Shown here in pieces: positions 56,066-63,456 of a stretch of DNA of 64,000 nt (position 1 is the first letter of the stretch; each line of letters begins with the position of its first letter). The notes below the pieces were generated by a model. The model made no database searches and was not told where the DNA came from. It worked only from the letters and a program-made list of their open reading frames with translations. Location of the stretch: contig CAVZEM010000007.1 in the NCBI GenBank assembly GCA_963774305.1, positions 248,001 to 312,000 on the forward strand, in the 5' to 3' direction. Source of the DNA: DASUPK01 sp963774305 (GTDB taxonomy: Bacteria; Actinomycetota; Thermoleophilia; Solirubrobacterales; 70-9). Position numbers and translations under genes: made by a program.

Positions 56066-57031
56066 TTAGTACTGCTTCCAGCCGGCGAATTCGCGGCCGG
56101 CGAACTCCTGCAGGGCGGCGACGTCCTCTGAGAACTGCGGGCGGAGCGTCTCCATGATCGACTCGGGGATCTCCGGCTTCGGGGCCGCGGGAGCCTCGGG
56201 GTCGTGGACGATCTTCTCGACCATCCAGCGCATGCGCTCGGGGAGCCGGTCGAAGTTCCGGTCGAAGGAGCGGAAGCCGGGAAGCTTGATCAGCTTCTCC
56301 ATGAACTGGTACTTGTCGGTCTCCTTGGCCGAGGATTTCTCCCACTCGCGCCTGAACTGCTCGGAGTGGAAGTTCTCGTCGACCCCGGCGAACCGGAAGG
56401 CCTTGCGCATCGTTCCCTCTCGGTCCGTCTGCAGCTCCTCCTGCGTGATGATCTCGATCTGGGAGCGGTCGAAGCGCTCGAGGTACGGCTGCAGCTGCAT
56501 CCAGTAGCGGGAGCGGGTCACGTAGGTCTGGTCGCTGCGGGCCAGCGCCTCCTCCATCGGCCGACTCTCGTAGCCGGCGCCGACCGCGTGGCACCAGTGG
56601 CTGAGAATCCGGGAGATCGGGTCGCGCACCATGTAGAGCAGCTTGGCGTCCGGGATGTGATCGGCGATCCGCTGCGGGACGCCCTCGAAGTAGGGGAGGT
56701 TCGTGTAGTGCGGGGAGGACTCGCCGCGCACCGCGAAGCGCTTGTCGAAGCGCCCGCGGTACCAGTCGAGGCCCAGGTCCCAGTTGAGCTCCTCCACGAA
56801 GAAATTGAGCTCCTTGGGCTTCGACATGTCGATCTCGGGATGAAGCCCCAGGTAGTGGTGGATGCTCGTGGTGCCGCACTTGAGCCCGCCGATGATGATC
56901 AGGTTCGGCAGGGCGGCGAGGCGGCGACGGCGTCTGGGCACGCGACCGCCCCGCTTGCGGTCGGCGGCATAGCGCTCTCGCGCCCGCAGGCACATCGCCT
57001 CGTCGGCGGGATCGTGCGTGGGGGGAGGCAT
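56066..57031 (-). CDS. PAPS-dependent sulfotransferase
   Basis: About 321 residues from ATG 57031 (in-frame ATGs at 57067 and 57100 would lengthen it). The 5'-PSB loop is IIIGGLKCGTTSIHHYLGLHP and the 3'-PB motif is MVRDPISRILSHW. KELNFFVEE after the PSB loop is usual for bacterial carbohydrate or lipid sulfotransferases. Transfers sulfate from PAPS to a surface or lipid hydroxyl; acceptor unknown. A basic Arg-rich stretch (RVPRRRRRLAAL) precedes the domain. Ends 7 bases before the RpiB start. Confidence 0.88.
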   Translation of the reverse strand: MPPPTHDPADEAMCLRARERYAADRKRGGRVPRRRRRLAALPNLIIIGGLKCGTTSIHHYLGLHPEIDMSKPKELNFFVEELNWDLGLDWYRGRFDKRFAVRGESSPHYTNLPYFEGVPQRIADHIPDAKLLYMVRDPISRILSHWCHAVGAGYESRPMEEALARSDQTYVTRSRYWMQLQPYLERFDRSQIEIITQEELQTDREGTMRKAFRFAGVDENFHSEQFRREWEKSSAKETDKYQFMEKLIKLPGFRSFDRNFDRLPERMRWMVEKIVHDPEAPAAPKPEIPESIMETLRPQFSEDVAALQEFAGREFAGWKQY

Positions 57032-57069
57032 GGCCGGAGATAGGACGGCAGCCATGAGGGCGGGCATGT

Positions 57070-57075
57070 TAGCGT
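57070..57075 (+). promoter_or_regulatory. -10 box TAGCGT, leaderless dehalogenase-like gene
   Basis: TAGCGT followed by 8 nt and GTG 57084. It supports this start and would drive the four-gene operon to 60709. Confidence 0.55.
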
Positions 57076-57083
57076 CGGCCGCC

Positions 57084-57992
57084 GTGGACGTCTTTCGCAC
57101 CCCCGACGAGCGTTTCGACGGCCTGCCCGGTTACGACTTCGAGCCCCATTACGCGGAGATCGACGGCCTGCGGATGCACTACGTCGACGAGACCCCTCCT
57201 GAATCGGGTCGCGCTGACGCGCGCCCTCCCAGAACCATCGTCTGCTTCCACGGGGAGCCGACCTGGGCCTTTCTGTACCGCAAGATGCTGGGCCCGCTGG
57301 TCGAGGGCGGTAACCGGGTGATCAGTCCCGACCTGGCGGGGTTCGGGCGCTCGGACAAACCCACCGATCGCGGCTGGTACACCTACGATGGCCACGTCGA
57401 GCTGATCACCAAGCTTCTCGACGGGCTCGACCTCTCGGACGCAATCGCCGTCGTCCAGGACTGGGGCGGGCCGATCGGCCTGCGCTGGGCCGTGGAGAAC
57501 GCCGACCGGGTCGGCGGCCTGGTGATCCTCAACACGGGGATCTTCACCGGGCGGGTCTCGAAGGGCTTCATGGCCTGGAGGGACTTCGCCGAGAAGAACC
57601 CCGACCTGCCCGTTGGCTTTGTGATCCAGGGCGGGACCACCACGGAGCTGCCGGATGACGTGGTCGCCGCCTACGAGGCACCATTCCCGAGCGTCGAGTC
57701 CAAGGCCGGAGCGGCGCAGTTCCCGCTGCTCGTGCCGATCGAGGAGGGCGCAGCGGGTGCGAAGGAGATGGGGGAGGTCGCGGACGCACTCACTCGCTGG
57801 GACAAGCCGGCTCTGCTGGCGTTCTCCGACACCGATCCCGTCTTCCCCTTCCCGCGGGCGGGAGAGCGCTTCATCGAATGGATTCCGACCGTCTCGGACC
57901 AGGTGAAGATCGACGGAGCCGCGCACTTCCTGCAGGAGGATCGCGGTGAGCAGATCGCCGGGGAGATGCTGCGCTTCCTGGATTCGGCGTGA
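57084..57992 (+). CDS. Haloalkane dehalogenase-like alpha/beta hydrolase
   Basis: 302 residues from GTG 57084. FHGEPTWAFLYRKM (oxyanion hole with Trp61), nucleophile Asp126 in VVQDWGGPIGLRW with Trp127, acid Asp251 in FSDTDPVF, and base His281 in AAHFLQED. The Asp nucleophile plus the two Trp side chains that bind halide are the marks of haloalkane dehalogenases, so hydrolysis of a carbon-halogen bond is possible; natural substrate unknown. First gene of an operon in which each following gene overlaps the previous one. Confidence 0.88.
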   Translation: MDVFRTPDERFDGLPGYDFEPHYAEIDGLRMHYVDETPPESGRADARPPRTIVCFHGEPTWAFLYRKMLGPLVEGGNRVISPDLAGFGRSDKPTDRGWYTYDGHVELITKLLDGLDLSDAIAVVQDWGGPIGLRWAVENADRVGGLVILNTGIFTGRVSKGFMAWRDFAEKNPDLPVGFVIQGGTTTELPDDVVAAYEAPFPSVESKAGAAQFPLLVPIEEGAAGAKEMGEVADALTRWDKPALLAFSDTDPVFPFPRAGERFIEWIPTVSDQVKIDGAAHFLQEDRGEQIAGEMLRFLDSA

Positions 57993-58876
57993 CCGAGCGG
58001 CGCGCGGCGCCGGAGCAGACAAACGCGGAGGTCGCCCGGCTGCCGTGGCGCGGACGGGAGGATGAGCGCCCGCTCCTGCCCGTGCCGCCGGCACCTATGC
58101 CGCTGTTGAACGGCCGGCGTTTTCGCAAGCGCTGGCGCTGGGTCGGTGCCTTCGCCGACAACCTGATGGCGTTCGCCGCGATCGTCGGCGTCGGCCCGAC
58201 GTCGGTGACCTTCTGGGGTGTCTGGGACCGCGAGCGGAAACGGCTCTGGGAGCAGACCCGCCGAGGATTGCCGGGCCGCCGTCGCGAGGTGGAGATGCGG
58301 GGCCGCTCCGTGGGCGTGCGGGCGGGGAACATCGAGTTCGATCTCGAGTTCGCCGAGGGCAACCCGATCGAGTGCATGTGCCCGAACGGCGAGGGCGGGT
58401 ACACGTGGACGAGGAAGGCCGCGGGAATGCCGGTGAGCGGGGAGGTCCGTATTGGTCGGAGAACGAACAGGCTCGAGGGACTCGGCGTCGAGGACGACTC
58501 GGCGGGATACCACCCGCGCTACACATCGTGGAAGTGGTCGGCGGGAGTGGGGACGGGTCGCGACGGCCGCTCCTTCGCCTGGAACCTGGTCAGCGGAATC
58601 AATGACCCACCGAGCTCCAGCGAGCGGACGATCTGGGTGGCGGGACAGCCCACCGAGCCGGCCCCCGTCCAGTTCCAGGGGCTCGACACGATCCTCTTCG
58701 CGGACGAGTCCCGGCTCAACTTCAACGCAGAGACTCAGCGCTCACATCACGAAGGGATTCCGCTCTTCGCCCGCTCGGACTACGAGGCGCCGCTCGGCAC
58801 CTTCAGCGGCATGCTCAACGGGCTCCCGGTCGAGTCGGCCCTTGGCGTGATGGAGGCGCACGATGCCGTCTGGTAG
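57989..58876 (+). CDS. DUF2804 family protein
   Basis: 295 residues from GTG 57989 (GTGA overlap). Beta-rich protein with LLNGRRFRKRWRWVGAFADN, GVWDRERKRLWEQTRR, EFDLEFAEGNPIECMCPNGE, YTWTRKAAGMPVSGEVRIG and WSAGVGTGRDGRSFAWNLV, matching what is known of DUF2804 (a lipocalin-like double barrel thought to resemble the AttH/CrtC-type domain). May bind or modify a lipid. Middle gene of the dehalogenase-like operon. Confidence 0.78.
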   Translation: MTERRAAPEQTNAEVARLPWRGREDERPLLPVPPAPMPLLNGRRFRKRWRWVGAFADNLMAFAAIVGVGPTSVTFWGVWDRERKRLWEQTRRGLPGRRREVEMRGRSVGVRAGNIEFDLEFAEGNPIECMCPNGEGGYTWTRKAAGMPVSGEVRIGRRTNRLEGLGVEDDSAGYHPRYTSWKWSAGVGTGRDGRSFAWNLVSGINDPPSSSERTIWVAGQPTEPAPVQFQGLDTILFADESRLNFNAETQRSHHEGIPLFARSDYEAPLGTFSGMLNGLPVESALGVMEAHDAVW

Positions 58877-59726
58877 GCATGAGTGGATCGCCATGGCGAA
58901 GGCGATCTACAGCCGCTTCGGGGAGGTGCAGGTCACCGACCGGGCGGCGGCCCTGACGTACTACTCGATCCTCTCGCTGTTCCCGGGCCTGCTCGTCGTC
59001 GTCTCGCTGCTCGCCCTCCTCGGCCAGTACCCGGAGACCTACGAGAGCATCGTCAACACCCTGCGCGACGCGGCGCCCGGGACCGCGGTCGACACGATCA
59101 ACAGCGCTCTCCGTGACGCGCTCTCCAATCGCAGCAACGCCGGGTTGCTGCTGGTGGTGGGGATCGTGCTCTCGCTCTACTCGGCCTCGGGGGCGATGGG
59201 CGCGGCGATGCGCTCGCTGGAGGCGATCAACCGGGCGAAGAAGGGCCGCGATTTCCTGCCGAACCTGGGCGTTCGGCTGGGGCTGACCGTGCTGGTCATG
59301 CTCCTTGTGCTCGTCGCCTTCGTCTCCGTGGTGGTCGCAGGCCCGCTCTTCGGCGCAATCGCGGACGCCGCCGGGTTCCCGAGCTTCGTCAAGGGCCTGG
59401 TCGGCTATCTGCGCTGGCCGATCGGCGCGGCCGCGCTGCTCGCAGCGTTCGCCATCGTCTACGCGCTCGGCCCGCGCCGCACGCCGCGGCGCGGGGATCG
59501 CTCCCTGCGCTCGGTGCTGCCCGGGGCGGCCGTCGGCGTCGCACTCTGGTTTGCCGTTTCCCTTCTCTTCACGCTCTACGTCTCCCATTTCGGCTCTTAT
59601 GACAAGACCTATGGCACCCTCGGCGCGATGATCTCGCTGCTGATCTGGCTCTGGCTCGGAAACCTGGCGTTCCTTCTGGGCGCTCTCTTCAACGCCGAGG
59701 GCTACCGGGCCGTGGACCAAGGGTGA
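58863..59726 (+). CDS. YihY/BrkB-family membrane protein
   Basis: 287 residues from ATG 58863, overlapping the previous gene by 14 bases. Six predicted helices; RFGEVQVTDRAAALTYYSILSLFPGLLVVV is the YihY signature, and SLYSASGAMGAAMRSLEAIN and SYDKTYGTLGAMISLLIWLWLGN are also typical. Inner-membrane protein of unknown function, sometimes called a putative ribonuclease BN in old annotations, without support. Confidence 0.9.
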   Translation: MPSGRHEWIAMAKAIYSRFGEVQVTDRAAALTYYSILSLFPGLLVVVSLLALLGQYPETYESIVNTLRDAAPGTAVDTINSALRDALSNRSNAGLLLVVGIVLSLYSASGAMGAAMRSLEAINRAKKGRDFLPNLGVRLGLTVLVMLLVLVAFVSVVVAGPLFGAIADAAGFPSFVKGLVGYLRWPIGAAALLAAFAIVYALGPRRTPRRGDRSLRSVLPGAAVGVALWFAVSLLFTLYVSHFGSYDKTYGTLGAMISLLIWLWLGNLAFLLGALFNAEGYRAVDQG

Positions 59727-60709
59727 TGGTCCCGCCCCTCGGGGTGGACCTGGGCCGCAGCTTCGGCAGCTTCCAGCACGGCGCCCAGGAGTTCTTCCAC
59801 CGGCTCTCGGAGATCGCCTGGCCCTCGATGGCGATCGCGCTCCTCCTGTACTTCGGCCACCTGCTCGCCCGCAGCCGCGCCTGGCAGAACGTCCTCCGCG
59901 CCGCCTATCCGGACCGCAAGGTGCCGTACGCTCGGATCACCGCCGCCTATCTGGTTGGGGCCGGGATGAACAGCGTCGTGCCCGCCCGTATCGGCGACGC
60001 CGTGAAGATCTTCCTCGCCAAGCGCTCGATCCGGCGCTCCACGTACCCGACCGTCGTCTCCTCGTTCTTCGTCGGCTCGGTCTTCGACACCTCTGCCGGG
60101 ATCCTCGTCTTCGTCTATGCCCTCACCCAGGGCCTGCTCCCCAAGCCCCCCGAGCTGCCCGACCTGCCCGCGTTCGACATCGCCTTCTGGGCCCAGCACC
60201 CGAGCTTCCTCGTCTTCACTCTGACAGCGCTCGCCATCGCGGCGGTCGTCACCTTTGCGCTCCTCGCCCGCCGCGTCGAGGCATTCTGGGACCGGGTCAA
60301 GCAGGGAGCAATCGTCCTGGCGACCCCGACCGTCTACCTGCGCACCGTCGCTTCGTGGCAGGGGCTCGGCTGGGTGCTGCGCTTCTTCTCGTTCTGGCTG
60401 TTCCTCGACGCGTTCCACATCGGGGGCTCGTTCCAGAACGTCCTGCTGGTGATGAGCGTGCAGACGGTCTCCACCCTGCTGCCACTGACGCCGGGCGGCG
60501 CCGGCGCCCAACAGGCGCTCCTGGTCGCGACGCTGGTTGGTCCGGGCCCGATCGCGGTCCTCACCTACTCGGTGGGCCAGCAGATCGCGGTCGCCGCCTG
60601 GACCGTTGTGCTCGGCGCCCTGGCGCTGATCTTCGTCTTCCGGACCACGGACTGGCGCCACCTGATCCGCAGCGCGAGCCAGGAGGCCGAGCAGCACGCG
60701 AAGGCCTAG
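59723..60709 (+). CDS. UPF0104/lysylphosphatidylglycerol-synthase-TM-like protein
   Basis: 328 residues, GTG 59723 overlapping the previous stop (ATG 59726 possible). About eight membrane helices; YARITAAYLVGAGMNSVVPARIGDAVKIFLAKRS and LLPLTPGGAGAQQALLVATLVG are the two conserved repeats of the family (NxxxPARxGD and TPGGxG). Related proteins flip or move lipids such as lysyl-phosphatidylglycerol or polyprenyl-linked sugars; no catalytic aminoacyl domain here. Its stop shares CTAG with the convergent protease gene. Confidence 0.87.
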   Translation: MMVPPLGVDLGRSFGSFQHGAQEFFHRLSEIAWPSMAIALLLYFGHLLARSRAWQNVLRAAYPDRKVPYARITAAYLVGAGMNSVVPARIGDAVKIFLAKRSIRRSTYPTVVSSFFVGSVFDTSAGILVFVYALTQGLLPKPPELPDLPAFDIAFWAQHPSFLVFTLTALAIAAVVTFALLARRVEAFWDRVKQGAIVLATPTVYLRTVASWQGLGWVLRFFSFWLFLDAFHIGGSFQNVLLVMSVQTVSTLLPLTPGGAGAQQALLVATLVGPGPIAVLTYSVGQQIAVAAWTVVLGALALIFVFRTTDWRHLIRSASQEAEQHAKA

Positions 60710-61848
60710 CGGGTCAGAGACCGCCTGACCCGCTGGACGCAGCGACGCCGCTTCTTCTTGTTGGGGAGCGGCCTGCACTTGCCGTACGGGTCCGCCTTCT
60801 GGGCAGCGGGCGGTGCCGGGCTCACGGTGCTGGGAGGCGTCGGGCTCGAGGTAGCCGGTGGGCGCGGCGTCGGGTAGCGCGGCACCCCGGCAGATCCGAA
60901 AATGCTCTCGTTCGAGTCGAGGCCGTAGCTCGCTTCGATGTTCGAGACGTCGTCCTGGATCAGATTGCGCATCGCCGGCCCGGCGACCCGCGTATAGACG
61001 CCGGCGAAACCAGGCTCGGCGCAGCCACCGCCCCAGCTGGTGATTCCGACCAGGCGATAGCCTCCCCCGTCGAGCGGTGCCTGCAGCGGTCCGCCGCTGT
61101 CTCCGTAGCAGGTGTCGACGCCCCCGCCTTCGAAGCCGGCGCAGACCATGGTTGACGGGTCGTAGTCATCGCCGTACTCGTCGGCGCAAGTCGAATCGGC
61201 CGTGACGGGCACTGCGGCGGACCGGAGCGTGTCGACCGTATCGCCCGTTTCGCTGGTGGAGCCCCAGCCGCTGATCTCCACCCAGCTCTCGGGATCCCAG
61301 AGCGCATCCTCGTCGGTTCCGGCGATCTTGATCACCGGTGCGGAGGCCGGCGAGGCAAGCACGAGATAGGCCACGTCGTAGTTGGGTAGCCCGTGACTGC
61401 CATAGGCCGGGTCGAAGTTGCCCTGCTCGACGAGCCCCTGGACGGGAGTCTCCTCCCCGGACGACCCATCCGACAGCGTGGTCCGGCCGAGGACGACGTC
61501 GATGTCGTCCGGATCGACCTTCCGCGTGTGGTCCCCGTTGGGGTCGTGCAGCAGGCATGACACGAACGAGTTGCAGTCGGGATCGTTGTCGTGGACGCAG
61601 TGCGCGGCCGTGATCACGATCTGAGGCGCGATCAGAGAGCCTCCGCAGAACTGGCGCTCATGCGCGTTCTGCCCGGGCGCCTTTGCGGAGCTCTCGACCA
61701 CCGCCGCCTGCCATGGGTATTGCGCGATCGCCGACTGGGACCCGCCGACGACGCGGGGTTCTACGGTCCGATCGGTCGCGCCCGCGGTGGCCGGGACCAA
61801 CGAGCCGAGGACGACGCCGAGGGTCGCCAAGAGAACGCTCTTGCGCAT
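60706..61848 (-). CDS. Secreted trypsin-like serine protease
   Basis: 380 residues. Signal peptide MRKSVLLATLGVVLGSLVPA-TAGA, then the zymogen-like cut site EPRVVGGSQSAIAQYPWQAA. Catalytic triad His83 (ITAAHCV), Asp158 (NYDVAYLVL) and Ser251 (GDSGGPL). Asp245, six residues before the Ser, marks a trypsin-like primary pocket (Arg/Lys specificity). At least four cysteine pairs. A Pro/Ser/Thr-rich linker (ATSSPTPPSTVSPAP) leads to a small basic Cys-containing tail (KKKRRRCVQRVRRSL) that may bind the cell surface. Confidence 0.92.
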   Translation of the reverse strand: MRKSVLLATLGVVLGSLVPATAGATDRTVEPRVVGGSQSAIAQYPWQAAVVESSAKAPGQNAHERQFCGGSLIAPQIVITAAHCVHDNDPDCNSFVSCLLHDPNGDHTRKVDPDDIDVVLGRTTLSDGSSGEETPVQGLVEQGNFDPAYGSHGLPNYDVAYLVLASPASAPVIKIAGTDEDALWDPESWVEISGWGSTSETGDTVDTLRSAAVPVTADSTCADEYGDDYDPSTMVCAGFEGGGVDTCYGDSGGPLQAPLDGGGYRLVGITSWGGGCAEPGFAGVYTRVAGPAMRNLIQDDVSNIEASYGLDSNESIFGSAGVPRYPTPRPPATSSPTPPSTVSPAPPAAQKADPYGKCRPLPNKKKRRRCVQRVRRSLTR

Positions 61849-61857
61849 CGCGCCACA

Positions 61858-62112
61858 TTAAATCGGCTTCATATTGAGGTTTCTTGAATGCGCCTGTCCG
61901 AGCCGGGACGGGATCGACCAGCGCCATGGCGGGTCGTCCCCAGGCGGGAAGCCGTAGTGATCGCGGCCCGGCAGGGTCTCCAGCGGGACCAGGGCGGGGT
62001 CGTCCTCCGCGTCAAGCCTGATGCTCGATGCCGCCTCGATCTGAGCGGCGCCGGCCGTCCGGACGATTCGAGTCGAGCTGAAGCCGAATCGAGCGGAGGA
62101 CGCCCTTGCCAT
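61858..62112 (-). CDS. Possible small protein or gene remnant
   Basis: 84 residues between the protease and SnoaL-like genes. The second half (DPALVPLETLPGRDHYGFPP, then PPWRWSIPSRLG) has strong GC3 codon bias and sensible composition; the first half does not. It might be a remnant of a larger gene. The rest of the 331-base gap (61849-62179) shows no other coding or structural signal. Confidence 0.3.
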   Translation of the reverse strand: MARASSARFGFSSTRIVRTAGAAQIEAASSIRLDAEDDPALVPLETLPGRDHYGFPPGDDPPWRWSIPSRLGQAHSRNLNMKPI

Positions 62113-62179
62113 GATCGGCGAAGGCGGCGTGGCAATGTTGCAGGGAATGTCGGGTTCGAAGGCCGGCTACTGGGCGCGG

Positions 62180-62572
62180 CTACTCCGACAGCCCGGCGGC
62201 TTTGAGGGCTTCCGCTCGATCAAGAAAGCTTTGCGCCTGACTGATCAGCCCATCTCTGAACGCGACGAGGTGGCACCATGGCCAGTCCACCGGAGGGGCA
62301 TCCGCAGAGACCCCGTGGAACCGGGTAATGCCCAGCGCCCTGTCGTCGAGGTCAATGATCTCCTCAACGTCGATCGAGACCTCGTCGTAGATCCACAGCT
62401 CTCTCAACCAGCGGCGAACGTTCTCCTTGCCGTTGTGCCGTCCCCCGCCGGGAAAGCGCGGGTCGCTGATCCAGACGATGTCATCGGTTGCGAGCTCAAA
62501 AAACCCCTCGGCTCCTCGGGCCTCAGCGAGTTTGTAGGCCCGGCGCAGGACCTCGACGTTCTCCTCCGACAT
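62180..62572 (-). CDS. SnoaL-like (NTF2-fold) protein
   Basis: 130 residues from ATG 62572 (MSEENVEVLRRAYKLAEARG). Family features: ATDDIVWISDPRFPGGG, RWLRELWIYDEVSIDVEEII, ITRFHGVSADAPPVDWPWCHLVAFRDG and the C-terminus FLDRAEALKAAGLSE. Small alpha+beta barrel with a hydrophobic cavity; could be a hydroxylase/cyclase-like enzyme or a binding protein. Intact reference for the degraded copy at 22418. Confidence 0.83.
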   Translation of the reverse strand: MSEENVEVLRRAYKLAEARGAEGFFELATDDIVWISDPRFPGGGRHNGKENVRRWLRELWIYDEVSIDVEEIIDLDDRALGITRFHGVSADAPPVDWPWCHLVAFRDGLISQAQSFLDRAEALKAAGLSE

Positions 62573-62708
62573 CGCCCACGCAGTATCTCGCGGCTTAGCG
62601 AAACCGCCGCTTCTCGTCCAAACCAGGTTTGACGTTCCCCACGCCGGCTCCACCCAATCGGTATTGACCACTGATGCCGAGGTGCCCGTGCAGGCGTTCA
62701 CTTGACGG

Positions 62709-62894
62709 GTGCAGGAGATCCCGCCGCCGCCCGAATGTGCCGGTTGTGGCAGCGCCATCGGGCTATGGGAGAAAATCATCATCAACGACGTCTCGACCCG
62801 GGAGCCGACGACCTGGCTCCGGATTGTCGAGGACGGTACGCGGGTCGGTCCGGTCTGGCACCTCGACTGCGTACCTGACGGGAACCCGTGCTGA
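62709..62894 (+). CDS. Small protein with CxxC motif
   Basis: 61 residues from GTG 62709. ECAGCGSAIGLWEKIIINDV gives one CxxC, and VWHLDCVPDG supplies a His and a Cys, so a zinc site is possible. Its TGA lies in a 7-base overlap with the next GTG, which suggests coupled translation with the small membrane protein. No family recognised. Confidence 0.5.
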   Translation: MQEIPPPPECAGCGSAIGLWEKIIINDVSTREPTTWLRIVEDGTRVGPVWHLDCVPDGNPC

Positions 62895-63151
62895 TCGCCC
62901 TCCTCTTGTTCGGGGTTGCCGTCGTTGCCGTGGCGGCGGTGGCCCTGTTGCGCTCATCACGGGCGACCGAAGCGAGGGAGACGCGAGACCTCGATCCGGA
63001 ACGGGTGGAGAGTGAGGTCTACGAGAAGCTGTACGGGAAGCGCTCGGGAACCGTATCCACCCTATCGCCTGCACGACCGCCACTTAAAGATCCGCGCCCG
63101 AGGACTCAGCGGCGATCCCGACCGCGGGATTCGGATCGGATAAGCCGCTGA
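62888..63151 (+). CDS. Small single-pass membrane protein
   Basis: 87 residues from GTG 62888. One N-terminal helix (LIALLLFGVAVVAVAAVALL), then a charged cytoplasmic part (RATEARETRDLDPERVESEV, YEKLYGKRSG) and a basic, Pro/Arg-rich end. Overlaps the upstream small CxxC protein gene, so the two may act together. Function unknown. Confidence 0.55.
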   Translation: MLIALLLFGVAVVAVAAVALLRSSRATEARETRDLDPERVESEVYEKLYGKRSGTVSTLSPARPPLKDPRPRTQRRSRPRDSDRISR

Positions 63152-63456
63152 GGCGGTCCCTTCCTGGGCTTCCCCTTCCGCGTGAACGCAGGAGCGCTGG
63201 GCGGCAGTATGGGCAGTCAACCGGATGCCCGTTTCCATGCAAAGCGCCGCTTCTCGTCCAAAGCGGCTATTCGGGGAGTCCTCGTCCCAGCGGCCCAGAC
63301 TCCCGCCTTCACGCGAAAGCGGGCGCGGCCCCGCGCTGTCGCGGCACGAGCGAGTCCAGCGAGCGCGGAGTGCGCCGCCAGGCGCACCCTTCGCTCCTGC
63401 GAACAGGAGCCCTGAAAGAGAAGGGGGTGAGCAGCTCCTTGCCCCCGCGGCCGTGC
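63152..63456. other. Intergenic region with strong hairpins
   Basis: 305 bases without a convincing gene. It holds GTGCGCC-GCCA-GGCGCAC (63370-63387) and GCTCCTG-CGAA-CAGGAGC (63393-63410), joined by CCTTC. The minus-strand segment CAGGAGCGAAGGG also occurs in repeat copy B at 13.83 kb. The short sequence CGCCGCTTCTCGTCCAAA at about 63245 also appears near 62606. It may contain terminators for the converging genes or an unrecognised structured RNA. Confidence 0.4.
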
